A stretch of DNA of 64,000 nt from Roseiarcus sp963806935. Its GTDB lineage: Bacteria > Pseudomonadota > Alphaproteobacteria > Rhizobiales > Beijerinckiaceae. Below the pieces are notes generated by a model. That model saw only the letters and a list, made by a program, of their open reading frames with translations. It made no database searches and was not told the origin of the DNA. The stretch is taken from contig CAWEAT010000010.1 in NCBI GenBank assembly GCA_963806935.1, positions 1 to 64,000 on the forward strand, read 5' to 3'. The translations under genes were made by a program, and so were the position numbers. Positions 1 through 9,495 of the stretch are shown piece by piece; position 1 is the stretch's first letter, and each line of letters begins with the position of its first letter.

Positions 1-27
1 CCCTCGGGAGCGGCCGCGGCAATTGGC

Positions 28-838
28 TCATCCACTTCGCCCGCTCCTGGGGACGGGATTTGAGTATCCCGGCCCTCCGACGATTTCGCCGCCAAAGGTT
101 TCCCAGGCGAACCGGCCATGCAGTTCGTAGTGGTCGAGGACCCTCTTGAACTCGGCGTCAAAATCCCACGGGCTGTTTGCCGCCGCACACATGTCGCGCG
201 CCATCCTGGTCCTGTCGAGGGCGCGATCGTTCCACTTATAGTGTGAAATCTCGAGCGTCTCGGAATAGGGCCACTCGTCGTAGAACTTGTGGTGAGCGGC
301 GAAGCTCTTGAGGTCCCCTTTGACCAGCACTCCTTTGATCTCGTTGCCTCCCATCACGAATTTTCTAAAACGGGCTCTCACGGGGAAAAGCGCGGACAAG
401 TCCGAAATCGTCGGCGAAATCCTTGAGCTGGCCATCGATGGCGAACCGGTCGTACATGACGCCGCGAACGATGTTTGCGCTCTCGGCCTCGGCCTTTTCG
501 ACAGGGCTGGTCACCGGCTCAGGGAATTCAACGAACTCATCGAGGTCGACGATGACGACCCACTCTCCGGCCCTTTGCGCGATCTCCCGCATCTTGGTGA
601 CAGCCTCCGCGCCACCGGTGAAACTGGCTACGGCGTCGAACTCATGGTATTGAATCACGCGATAATTGTGCGATACGCTCTCTATGGAATTCGCCAAGTG
701 CTGCGGCGTCGCGACATGGAATTCCGTGACACCAGACCGCTCATAATGCCTGAGAAAATGCGGCAGCAGGCGGACATCGTCGACAGCGCAAACGAAAAGC
801 TTCAAGTCTATTCTCCTGGCCTCAGCGAGACCTTTCAA
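28..838 (-). pseudogene. Glycosyltransferase (Glyco_tranf_2_4/GT92-like), frameshifted
   Basis: Predicted cytoplasmic sugar transferase for a surface glycan. The N-terminal half (838 down to about 390) has a hydrophobic beta strand, the H-[FY]-x-R-H-Y pattern after DDVRLLPHFL, and a DLDEF motif that would bind the metal and nucleotide sugar, as in Glyco_tranf_2_4 proteins. The C-terminal half is in another frame and resumes at LFPVRARFRKF; it carries the family-like segment HHKFYDEWPYSE followed by SHYKW. The break lies near 390 in a TTTTCCCC run, so one base is gained or lost. The start at 838 overlaps the end of the upstream glycosyltransferase by 17 bases, so the two are co-transcribed. 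The repaired protein is about 270 residues. Family assignment is by pattern only; the acceptor sugar is unknown. Confidence 0.75.
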
Positions 839-2010
839 ATGGCGCTGGCGGAGGGCCCGACAACTCGCGGCTGTGGCGCATGCTCCTCCCTCTCCGTCGC
901 GAGGACATGCGCGCCAAACGGCTGGTCACTTGCGCCCGCGCAGCGAAGAACCGTCGCAGAAAGCCGGAGTTGGCCACCTCCTTGGCGCGCTCTGACGGGA
1001 CCCCAGTTCGCACGAATTCCGCAAAAAGGCTCGCATTTCCGTAGAGTTGAAGCTCGACGGCGGTCGACACTTGAGTGTCGCTCCGAAACTTCTCGCGAAA
1101 CCGCGTCAGGCCCCTGGCAGGAAATTTCTGAGCAATCCCTGAAACGCCTTCAATAAGTCGTTGCCGGTGCGCATCGGCTATCTGCGGGACCAGAAGCAAG
1201 ATAAGCCAGGCCTGGAACCAAATGAAATTTGCCCACAACTCCGCGGTTGCCGAATAATCCCAGAGTTCGTCGATGATCAAATTCAAAGCCCGCAGAACGT
1301 CAAGGAGAGAATGATCCTTGCGCGCGGTTATCTGTCCATGATGGCCGACGCGATAGAAATATACGATCTCGTCAACCAGTACGACTGAGCTCGCCCGACA
1401 CATGAGCTGGAAGCCCGAGATCAGATCCTCGAATACGAGGCCGTCCGCGAAGGCGAATCTTGCTCTCTCGAGGAATGCCCGATTGTAAATTCTTTTGCAG
1501 GGGGAATGATCAAGCAAGAAGATATCCGGGCAATCGCGCGGGTTCACACGGCGGCCGTGTGAGGCGATGAACTGCGTTCCATCTCGCGGTGTCGTGGGAT
1601 GGCTGTTTGGCGCCCGTCAGCAGGTTTACGCTCAGATTGCGCGCGACCGCGAAGTCGGCGCCCGCGCTTTCCGCCTCCGAAAGGAGAACGGAGTACATCG
1701 AGGTCGTCACCCAGTCATCGGCGTCCACAAATCCGATCCACCGCCCGTGGGCTGCCTTCATCCCGGCGTTCCTGGCCGAGGAGAGACCGCCGTTCGGCTT
1801 CGAGATCAGTGTGAGCGACTTTCCTTGCGGCGGAACGAGGGATTCGACGATATCACGTGTCCGATCGGTTGAGCCATCGTCGACAACAATGATTTCAAGG
1901 CGGTCGACTGTCTGCTCGAAGAGCGAGCGCAGGCACTCCTCGATGAAAAGCTCCATGTTGAAGGCTGGAACGATTACGGAGACGGAGACGTCGGGTCGGG
2001 GCTGATGCAC
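822..2010 (-). pseudogene. Family 2 glycosyltransferase, frameshifted
   Basis: Predicted inverting GT-A glycosyltransferase of family GT2. The first 120 residues show the classic signature: SVIVPAFN, VVDDGSTDRT, NGGLSSARNAG and the metal-binding FVDADDW. The second part (1547 down to 822) continues in another frame with the usual GT2 C-terminal segment (CKRIYNRAFL, then FEDL) and a basic tail. The frames join near 1550, where a one-base loss after the SHDTARW region explains the break. Repaired length is about 390 residues. It is first in a minus-strand pair with the next glycosyltransferase and divergent from the acyl ligase at 2342. Donor and acceptor are not predictable; EpsJ/WcaA-like chain extension in exopolysaccharide or LPS synthesis is the likeliest role. 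Confidence 0.8.
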
Positions 2011-2341
2011 GGTAGGCCAAGATTTTCCACCTCACGGCGTTCCGGGAGGCGATGGAATTTGCCCAATAGGGCGTGAGAGCGGACCAAGCAACCTGGACTT
2101 AACTCAGGTCGCGAGCGTGAGCAACGGATCCGGCGGCGGCCTTGAGCGCACGGCGCCCCGAGCGTAAGCGGGCAAATCGCCCCGTCGCCCGGACGTGGTT
2201 GAACCCAGGGCGCTCAAGGGTTGTCACCTTGCGATTTCTCCCCTATCAGCGCGGCGGCGGCCCGGCGCTCGTCGCCAGGATCGGGCTTCGTTCGCGAGGG
2301 AAGAGGAGTGAAATCCGGCATCGGCATCACCAGGAACTCTC
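2011..2341. other. Intergenic region between divergent glycan and acyl-ligase genes
   Basis: About 330 bases separate the minus-strand glycosyltransferase pair from the plus-strand acyl-ligase operon. Both promoters should lie here. I see no convincing sigma-70 box, RNA gene or long inverted repeat. A weak AGGA precedes the GTG at 2342. Confidence 0.4.
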
Positions 2342-3860
2342 GTGTCTGATCCGGCCAACATCGGGGCGGCGATCTTGCGACACGCCGCGTCTCGCCCCGA
2401 CTTGCCAGCGGTGGTCGCGACCGGCTTTGAGCCGCTCTCCTACCGCGACTTGCAAGGCTACCTCACCGCACCGCGGCGCGCTTGCGTGAATTCGGCTTCG
2501 ACCGCAGCGCTCGAGTCGCGGTCGCGCTTCCGAGCGGCCCGGACGCGGCCCTGGCGATTGTCGCGACCGCATGCGCCGCCGCGGCGGTCCCGATCGACAC
2601 CCAACTGACCGCGCCGGAGATCGGCGAAAGGCTCGCGATGCTCCGGCCGCGCGCTGTCATCGCGCCCGGCGACGGCCCTTCGGCCACGCGTGACGTCGCC
2701 GTGGACCGGGGGCTTCCCGTCATCGCGGCACGCAGTGAAACAACCGGGAAGCTCGGCCTGAGTTTGAGCGCATCCGGGCTCGGCCCGGCGGCGGCGGCGG
2801 AGGAGCCTGATGTCGCCTCTGTCGCCTTCATCCTGCAGACTTCAGGCACCACCGCCCGTCCGAAGCTGATCCCCTTCAGTCATGGAAACATGCTCGCGGC
2901 GGCGGCCAGGGTTCAGTCGTGGTTCAATCTGACGCCCGCGGACCGCTGCCTCAGCGTGAGCCCGATCTGCTATTCGCATGGCCTCAAGGTGACCGTGTTT
3001 GCGCCATTGATCTCCGGAGGCAGCGCTGCATTCCCGCGCAGCCCGTCGTCGCTGGACGTCGACGAATGGCTCGGCGCTCTCAAGCCCACCTGGTATTCCG
3101 CCGGCCCGACGCTTCACCGGTTCATGCTCGACAAGACGAAGGCGCTCTCGGACGTCCAGATCGATTCACAGCCTGCGATTTATCGTTTCCGGCGGGGCGC
3201 CGCTCACGCGCGAAGTGTTGGAGGGGCTGACGAACACGTTGGGCGTGCCGGTCGTTGAGCACTATGGCTCGAGCGAAGCGGCGCAGATTTCAGCCAACCT
3301 GCCGCCGCCCGGGCCGTTCAAGCCCGGAACATGCGGCATTCCTGCCAAGGGCGCGGTCAAAATCGTCGACGAGAGCGGGCGCGAGGTTTCCCCCGGCGAG
3401 CATGGCGAGATCCTGCTCGGCGGGCCGACCCTGACCTCGGGCTATCTCGACGCGCCCGAACTCAACCGCGCCTCCTTCGTCGATGGATGGTTTCGGACCG
3501 GCGATATCGGAAGCTTCGACCGCGACGGCTTCCTCACCATTCATGGCCGCAAGACCGAGATGATCAATCGAGGAGGCGAGAAAATCTCGCCCGCGGAGGT
3601 CGACGACGCCTTGCAGCGTCATCCCGATGTCGCGGAGGCGGCCGCATTCGCTGTGCCCCATCCGCGCCTCGGCGAGGATGTCGCCGCGGCGGTCGTCTTG
3701 CGAGAAGGGGCGACGGCGACGCCGCTCGAACTGCGCGAATTCCTCTTGCCAAGCCTCGCGCAATTCAAGATCCCGCGCCGGATCGTCTTTCTCGATCGCC
3801 TGCCGAAAGGGCGCCACCGGGAAAGTTCAGCGTCAGCGTCTCGTGGAGGGGTTCAAATGA
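2342..3860 (+). pseudogene. AMP-forming acyl ligase (acyl-CoA synthetase/NRPS A-domain-like), three frameshifts
   Basis: Adenylate-forming enzyme of the ANL superfamily; it would activate a carboxylic acid as acyl-AMP and pass it to a thiol, probably the carrier domain encoded just downstream. Visible core motifs: QTSGTTARPK (A3), HYGSSEAAQ (A5), WFRTGDIG (A7), INRGGEKISPAEVD (A8) and LPKGATGKVQ (A10, catalytic Lys). The GGEKISP form resembles AAE3/oxalyl-CoA-synthetase-like ligases. The frame breaks near 2463, 3185 and 3812; the last is explained by one extra G in a GGG run. Repaired length is about 505 residues. Its stop at 3858-3860 overlaps the next ATG (ATGA), implying translational coupling. 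The substrate acid cannot be read from the sequence. Confidence 0.8.
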
Positions 3861-4999
3861 CAAGCGAATCGTTTGTCGACGCGCCGGACCAGCTGCGCTC
3901 GGAAATACTCCGGATCTGCATCCGGCTCCTGGAGTCGCCGGACCTGACGATCGACGATGATTTCTTCGACAAGGGAGGCGATTCGCTGCTGGCGACGGAG
4001 CTGATGCTCGAACTGCGGCAGCTGACCGGCAAGGCGCTGCCCGACAGCCTGCTGTTCGAAAGCTCCACGGTCAGGGCGCTCGCCGAGAGGCTCGGCGAAA
4101 AGGAGGCGCCGCGGCCCAAGCCCGTGGTCCGGGTCGGCGCGGCGTCCGATGGCGCAACGCCGCTATTTTTTTCCACGGCGACTGGACGAGAGGCGGATTC
4201 TACGTCGAGCATCTCGCCCGAAAGCTGGGGCCGCGAAGTTTCGCTCATCGCGGTTGCCCCTCATGGTCCCGGAGGCGAGCCAATTCCAGCGTCGATCGAA
4301 GAGATGGCGGCCGATCGATTGCCCGAGATCTTAGCGGCCCAGCCGACCGGCCCCTACCGCCTGGCCGGGCACTGCGTCGGCGGGATCGTGGCGTTCGAGA
4401 CGGCGCGGCTGTTGATGAAGCTGAACCATCGCGTGGAACTCGCGATGATCGATTCTCCGCGCGTGGTCGGCGGGCAGGTGTTGAGGACGCAAGGGGCCGA
4501 TGGGGGCGGGAACGCGGGCGCGCGAGGTGACCCGGCAGCCGCCCCTGACGACATACCGGTTCGACCGGCCTTGCCGGAATTCGACTGGGGATTTGAAGCC
4601 TACGAGAGCCGGCTCTCGGCATATTCTCCGACCCCGCTTCCGGTGCGCCTGCTCGTTCTTGCCTCCGAATATGACGGCCGAGACTGGGTTCGGCTGAGCG
4701 GGGATGGGGATCTGCTGGAGCTGCCGGGACGCCATTTCGATTTGGTGACCACCCGGATCAACGACCTCGCCCGCAGCTTGTCGTCATGGCTCGCCGGCAA
4801 TAGGCCGACCGGCTCGAGCGCCCGCCCTCCCGTCGCTCGCGCGGATAACGGTGGAACGTCCTCGGTGGGTTCGGGCCATCGGGAGCCGGGTCAGATCGCT
4901 CCCCGCCAACAAAGAAATCGGCCCCCGGAAATTGGAGGGGTGAAGTACGATTTCTTGCTGCGCCCTTTGAAGCGGTTATTCAGTCAAGATCGCAGATGA
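3857..4999 (+). CDS. Carrier protein-thioesterase didomain (NRPS/PKS-like)
   Basis: Residues 1-80 form a phosphopantetheine carrier domain with FFDKGGDSLLATELM; the Ser of GGDS is the attachment site. The rest is an alpha/beta-hydrolase thioesterase: GHCVGGIVAFETAR has Cys where most type I thioesterases have Ser, with a later AMIDSP Asp and GRHFDLV His. It would hold the acyl group loaded by the preceding ligase and release or transfer it. The open frame is intact only because two indels cancel: an extra T in a T7 run at 4166-4172 and a loss near 4232. Between them another frame reads FFHGDWTRGGFYVEHLARKLG, which is the expected thioesterase sequence. Start at the ATGA overlap with the ligase. 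A tail of about 60 residues after SSWLAG is low complexity. Confidence 0.8.
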   Translation: MTSESFVDAPDQLRSEILRICIRLLESPDLTIDDDFFDKGGDSLLATELMLELRQLTGKALPDSLLFESSTVRALAERLGEKEAPRPKPVVRVGAASDGATPLFFSTATGREADSTSSISPESWGREVSLIAVAPHGPGGEPIPASIEEMAADRLPEILAAQPTGPYRLAGHCVGGIVAFETARLLMKLNHRVELAMIDSPRVVGGQVLRTQGADGGGNAGARGDPAAAPDDIPVRPALPEFDWGFEAYESRLSAYSPTPLPVRLLVLASEYDGRDWVRLSGDGDLLELPGRHFDLVTTRINDLARSLSSWLAGNRPTGSSARPPVARADNGGTSSVGSGHREPGQIAPRQQRNRPPEIGGVKYDFLLRPLKRLFSQDRR

Positions 5000-5041
5000 G
5001 GACGGCGCGGCGCGCGCAAAGGGCCACGCGGAGGGTAACTC

Positions 5042-5734
5042 ATGACCGACGCCTGGGAACAATTCCTAACCAACATGAAGGGCGAACAGCGATCGTCCGC
5101 CTCGGCCTGGTCGGAGGTCTACCAGGCCGGCGATCACAGTCTATGGGATCACGCCTCTCCGTCGACGGAACTGGTCGGCTATATACTGGGAGCGAGGCTC
5201 CCTGCCCGCGCTCGGGTCCTTGACCTTGGATGCGGCGCGGGCGCGGATGCGATATTTCTCGCGCAGCAGAACTATGAGGCCCACGGCCTCGACTTCTCGG
5301 CGCAGGCTCTTGGGCTCGCCGAGCAACGGGCGCGCGACTGCGGCGTCGTTGTTCAATGGCATGAATGCAGCGCGCTCAGCACGCCATTCGACGCCGGCTA
5401 TTTTGACTTTATTACCGACCGCGGCTGCTGCCATCACATCGGGGGGGAGCTCCGACGACAATATGCCGCGGAAGTCGCCAGAATCCTCAAGCCGGGGGGC
5501 GTGCTTTTTTTGCGGGGCTGCCGCGACGCAGGCGATCCTTTCTTCCCCATTGACCGTGTTTCCCTCTCAGAAAGCTTCGACCCGCAACTCTTCGAAATCG
5601 GGCCCGATATCCCATTCTTTTATGCGGTCGATACCGGCGGCATCCCTGCGACCGCAATTACGATTGTCCGCCGGGAGACGAATGTCCGCGGACCGTTCTC
5701 ATTTTTGAAATGGCTGACGAAGGCAGCGAGCTGA
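5042..5734 (+). CDS. Class I SAM-dependent methyltransferase
   Basis: Soluble Rossmann-fold methyltransferase of 230 residues. Motif I is VLDLGCGAGADAIFLA (around residue 60), followed by an acidic GLDFS loop and FDFITDRGCCHHI, which sits where the post-II/IV motif is expected; RILKPGGVLFLRG is motif V-VI. The DRGCxHHI form is seen in TPMT/tellurite-type small-molecule methyltransferases. A clear Shine-Dalgarno (GGAGGGTAAC) precedes the ATG. It follows the carrier-thioesterase gene by 42 bases on the same strand, so it probably methylates the product or intermediate of the ligase pathway. No frameshift here. Confidence 0.85.
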   Translation: MTDAWEQFLTNMKGEQRSSASAWSEVYQAGDHSLWDHASPSTELVGYILGARLPARARVLDLGCGAGADAIFLAQQNYEAHGLDFSAQALGLAEQRARDCGVVVQWHECSALSTPFDAGYFDFITDRGCCHHIGGELRRQYAAEVARILKPGGVLFLRGCRDAGDPFFPIDRVSLSESFDPQLFEIGPDIPFFYAVDTGGIPATAITIVRRETNVRGPFSFLKWLTKAAS

Positions 5735-5790
5735 CCCCCCAAAAACGCGATCATCCCAGTCCGCGCGGACTCGAGCCGTCCTGCAGGCGC

Positions 5791-5991
5791 TTACGCGGCA
5801 CGCACCGTGATGATCATCGGGTAGGCCGCATCCCGGACCAAGAGCTTCGCCCGAGGGACCTCCTCCAACGCGACGCCATGCAGGAAGGACACTGCAGCGA
5901 AGACGTTGCCGTGGCTTTCGACAGCCACCGATCCGCCCTGAAACGCCTCCTCAAACAGCCGTGACGCCGACGCGGCGGTAAATCCCCACAA
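5791..5991 (-). pseudogene. Displaced C-terminus of the DMFase-like/methyltransferase fusion
   Basis: This stretch reads WGFTAASASRLFEEAF through VRDAAYPMIITVRAA and is the expected end of a glycan-type methyltransferase domain, out of frame with the main gene at 5951-8146. One extra T in GGCTTACG near 6050 accounts for it. Listed separately so the full extent is not lost. Confidence 0.65.
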
Positions 5992-8146
5992 CCAAGTCCC
6001 ATCCGAATAGTCTGGATCGATCTGGCTGATGCCGGGCAGCGTAAGCCAGGACTACGCCGCCAGGCTTCAACGCCGAGTGAAGCTGAGCGACTGCGGCTCT
6101 CAGGTCGTAAATATACTGAAGCGTCTGGGTCAGCACGATGCAGTCGAAGCTGTCGCGCGGCAGGACATCGGATGTCGATATGTCGCCCACGATCGTCGCA
6201 AGCGGATTGCCGGGATGAACGTGCAGCACGTCCTGCTGCAGCACTCGCTCTGCCCCGAACCGCTGCGAGTATGCTGAGTTGTCGACTTCGAGGACACGCC
6301 CGGCAATGTCGTCGCAATTCCTGTCGAGGAACAATTCGATGTAGAAGCGGTCAAGTGGCGTGCCTCTGCCGAAGCCGAAGTAACTGTCGATCGGCGCGGT
6401 GCGTGCGAAGTCGCCAAATCGAACGCGGCCCATCGCCGGGCGGCGGGTCTCCGACTGCTCCAGCCAGGCCGCGAGCGATGAAGGCAGCACGCGCTTCCCC
6501 ACCCGCAGTGCTCTCTGAAGCCTGTTTTCGACGACATCCCGCGCATCGCCTTGAGACCCAGTCTTCATGACGATCCGCTCCAAGCCCGGGCAGATTGCCA
6601 GTTTCGAACCCGCCTTCGCCCCAAATCGTTCGAGCACGTTGCGAGTGATTTGCGCGGCCGCGGGGCTCAGCCGTGAGGAGCGAAGCGCCGGCGCGTTGAA
6701 GTCGTCCAGTCCCCAGCTCCACTGGATGCTTCCCGTCGCAAAGACCCCGGCGCGCGAAGGAGCGACATAGGCTGCCATGTTCGAAACACCCACTCTGCTT
6801 GGATGTTCCAGACTTTTGGCCGGGGAGGCGGCGAGAACTCTCAGACCCTTTGGCGCGTTTTCGCCGAGGCCGTCGACCTCGTAACCGAGCAGCCCAGGCA
6901 ACCTGGAGCCGTTCACAAGTCCTGTCCCGGCAAACGCCCAGTGCTGGGCGTCGGAAATAACGATGTCGCTGTCGACGGGATCCATCAAATAGTAAACACC
7001 GATCAGCATGTCCTCAGGGCGCGACACCGGCGGAAGCCGCCACTGAGTTGTGGCCAGATGGTCGTTGGAAGGGTCACTGTCGAGAATGACCGGGTCCAGA
7101 TCGTCGGCCCGTTCTTTGTAGATCGCGAGAAGACGGTCCGCCCGACCGCGCCCATCCTTCTCCGGCCTCACTTGCCAGTAAATTGTGTTTGCCCCGGTGA
7201 AAAATAAGCTCGTGCCGCCGGCCAGGGCGCGTTCGAGGTTGGCGCGCGCCTGCCAGGACCAATATTCGTCATGCGCGCCGCTCATGAAAACCCGGCGGCG
7301 ACGGAATAACTCCCCGAGACTATGAGAGTCGACATTCGTGATGTAAGTCGCGTTATAGCCTTCCCTCTCGAGCCAACGAACGAGATTATAGTCCCACCCG
7401 GCGCTCGAGATTGGATATCCTCGACTGACCGGCTGCACATTGCACAAGAACTCGCCCGCGCCCATTCCGAACGCGGCGGCCGGATTGGTGCTGGCGGCAT
7501 AGGGTCTGTTGAAGGAAATCCTGACGGCCGGCGGGCCCGCTGTTGAACCCCATGGGAGACCGTCGCCGCTGCCCCACTGATAAGCGGACCGGCCGCCCCA
7601 GAAATTATAGGCTTGATAGGTGTTGACCGGAAGTTGGAACGCGACGTCAGCATCGTCGCTGTCGTCTCGAACGACAAAAATTACGTAGGATTGACAGTGC
7701 CCGACACTCTCTTCCAGCTTGGCGAGATAGACGCCGGAGCGCCAGTCGGCCCCGACAACGACAGTGACCTGAGATTGCCAATCGCAATCGACGAGCCCCG
7801 TCTCCGGATCCGGAACCGGGACGGGCTGGCGCAGACCCGGCTCGGAGACCGGGCCCCAAACCCGCCTCGCGCCCCGACCGCCGTACCAGCCCATCCGAAA
7901 AATCTGGATCGTGTAGGATGGCGCGGCCGTATTGACGTAAAACTCAAGCGTTTGACCGCTCGACGCACTGCAGAGCGAGGCGTAGCCCTCGATCTCGCGA
8001 CCGAACGCAGGCCTGCTCAACATCCAATCCTCGGCCCCGGGAAGGCCATTTTCTTCCAGCACGGGGTTGGAGGAGGATCGGGCTGGACCTCGGCGGCCCG
8101 GGGAAAGGATTTGAAGCAACTTGGAGAAAAAGGGCGGCCGCATCAC
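5951..8146 (-). CDS. N,N-dimethylformamidase-large-subunit-like domain fused to a methyltransferase
   Basis: A 731-residue open frame with two modules. Residues about 30-480 match the pattern of the dimethylformamidase beta-subunit C-terminal-like family: FRMGWYGGRGAR, PVNTYQAYNFWGG, WLEREGYNATYITN, MSGAHDEYWS and SLFFTGANTIYWQVR. That family is known for amide hydrolysis, but most bacterial copies are uncharacterised. Residues about 560 onward form a methyltransferase-type domain (FYIELFLDRNCDDIAGRVLEVD, then LKPGGVVLA), probably acting on glycan chains. A frameshift near 6050 removes the true tail: in another frame the protein continues DPDYSDGTWLWGF and ends at 5791, giving about 785 residues. 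It converges with the preceding methyltransferase gene. Role inferred: modification of a surface sugar. Confidence 0.7.
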   Translation of the reverse strand: MMRPPFFSKLLQILSPGRRGPARSSSNPVLEENGLPGAEDWMLSRPAFGREIEGYASLCSASSGQTLEFYVNTAAPSYTIQIFRMGWYGGRGARRVWGPVSEPGLRQPVPVPDPETGLVDCDWQSQVTVVVGADWRSGVYLAKLEESVGHCQSYVIFVVRDDSDDADVAFQLPVNTYQAYNFWGGRSAYQWGSGDGLPWGSTAGPPAVRISFNRPYAASTNPAAAFGMGAGEFLCNVQPVSRGYPISSAGWDYNLVRWLEREGYNATYITNVDSHSLGELFRRRRVFMSGAHDEYWSWQARANLERALAGGTSLFFTGANTIYWQVRPEKDGRGRADRLLAIYKERADDLDPVILDSDPSNDHLATTQWRLPPVSRPEDMLIGVYYLMDPVDSDIVISDAQHWAFAGTGLVNGSRLPGLLGYEVDGLGENAPKGLRVLAASPAKSLEHPSRVGVSNMAAYVAPSRAGVFATGSIQWSWGLDDFNAPALRSSRLSPAAAQITRNVLERFGAKAGSKLAICPGLERIVMKTGSQGDARDVVENRLQRALRVGKRVLPSSLAAWLEQSETRRPAMGRVRFGDFARTAPIDSYFGFGRGTPLDRFYIELFLDRNCDDIAGRVLEVDNSAYSQRFGAERVLQQDVLHVHPGNPLATIVGDISTSDVLPRDSFDCIVLTQTLQYIYDLRAAVAQLHSALKPGGVVLAYAARHQPDRSRLFGWDLVVGIYRRVGVTAV

Positions 8147-8220
8147 GTCATTATGCCCAAAGGGGCAAAGGTTGAGTAGGCTGCACCTGACGCTTCCGGG
8201 AAAGATTGAGACCGCAGGAA

Positions 8221-9219
8221 ATGGATAGCTGGGACAATCCCGCCTACGACGCCGCGCTCGCCTATCAGAAAACGGCGGCGCTCACTGCGGCCATCAAGCT
8301 CAAGATCGTCCCATTGATCGCTGGCGGCGCCATGACCGGCGACGCCCTGGCGGAGAAGACTGGAGCCTCGGGCCGCGGAATTCGGATCCTGTGCGATTTT
8401 CTCGCCGTCATGGGTCTGCTGACCAAGCAGGATGGGGCTTACGGCGTCACGGAGCCGGCCAGGCGTTATCTCGATCCCTCCTCGCCAGCGTGGATGGGCG
8501 GCTCGATCGATTTCTACGCCGCCCCCGAGATTGAGCGCCTCGTGCTGGACGATCCGGCGTCTTACGTCCGGAACGGCGGCTCCCCGGGCCTCGCGCATCT
8601 CGCGCCCGATAATCCGATCTGGCTCCGGTTCGCTGAGGCGATGAGTCCGACCGCTCGCCTCGCCGCCAAGCGCGCGGCCGTCTATCTCGCCGCAGGAGCG
8701 GGGCCGCCGGCCACCGTGCTGGACGTGGCGGCCGGACATGGGTTCTATGGCATAGAGCTGGCCAAGGCCTTTCCGCAATCGATCGTGACGGCGGTCGACT
8801 GGCCGGGCGTTCTCGAGCTTGCGTCCGCCAACGCCCGCGACGCCGGGGTCGCCGAACGCTTCCGGGTCGTTAGGGGAAATGCTTTCGAGGTGGATTGGGG
8901 AGGCGAGTTCGACCTCATCATCCTTGCAAATTTCCTGCACCATTTCGGACCGGACGCTTGCGCGACGATCCTGCGGAAGGTGAAATCGAGCCTCTCCCGC
9001 GATGGGCGGGCTTGCGCGATCGAGTTCGTTCCGGACGAAGACCGCGCGAAGACGCCCACGCACGCGATGTTTGCTTTCCTGATGCTCGCGACAACTCCCG
9101 GCGGGGACGCCTTCACGCTCAGCGAGTACGACGAATTTGCAAGAGCGGCAGGGTTCCGTCGCGCGACGGCGCGCCCGCTTCGCCCGACGCCCCAGTCGCT
9201 GATCATGTTTGAAACTTAA
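8221..9219 (+). CDS. O-methyltransferase with N-terminal dimerisation domain (COMT-like)
   Basis: About 332 residues. The first 90 form a winged-helix dimerisation domain typical of the plant-COMT/acetylserotonin family (ALAYQKTAALTAAIKL, then LAEKTGASGRGIRILCDFLA). The catalytic half has VLDVAAGHGFYGIELA (motif I), TAVDWPGVLE, IILANFLHHFGPD and FVPDEDR. The family transfers methyl from SAM to hydroxyl or amine groups of small molecules. It is divergent from the DMFase-like gene (75 bases apart). A TTG at 8206 with GGGAAAGA in front is an alternative start. The reading frame is intact. Likely part of the same accessory module as the ligase and the other methyltransferases. Confidence 0.85.
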   Translation: MDSWDNPAYDAALAYQKTAALTAAIKLKIVPLIAGGAMTGDALAEKTGASGRGIRILCDFLAVMGLLTKQDGAYGVTEPARRYLDPSSPAWMGGSIDFYAAPEIERLVLDDPASYVRNGGSPGLAHLAPDNPIWLRFAEAMSPTARLAAKRAAVYLAAGAGPPATVLDVAAGHGFYGIELAKAFPQSIVTAVDWPGVLELASANARDAGVAERFRVVRGNAFEVDWGGEFDLIILANFLHHFGPDACATILRKVKSSLSRDGRACAIEFVPDEDRAKTPTHAMFAFLMLATTPGGDAFTLSEYDEFARAAGFRRATARPLRPTPQSLIMFET

Positions 9220-9495
9220 GGCCGGACGGGGATCATGATCCGGTCGAAAGCCTCGCCGTGTCACGCGCTTGACCGCCAAGGCGAATTTCTCGCTTATCCC
9301 ATTTGCCCGCCGATCGCGTCCGAACTAGGGAGGCAAAGTCATTCAGGTTCCGTCGAAGCTAGTCTGCGGTCCAAGTTCCGTTCCCAAGCCCGAAGATACC
9401 GGGGCCCGAGAGGGCATGCCGAGGAGTTCCCCTGGATTTACCGTTGTCGAGTTGATTAAAGCCCCGTCCGCCATGCGGAGAGTCGGGGCGCGCAC

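Noticed and set aside
3215..4999. 594-codon frame joining ligase C-terminus to carrier-thioesterase as one protein
   Set aside because: An extra G near 3812 removes the ligase stop; the natural stop/start overlap ATGA at 3857-3860 shows two genes.
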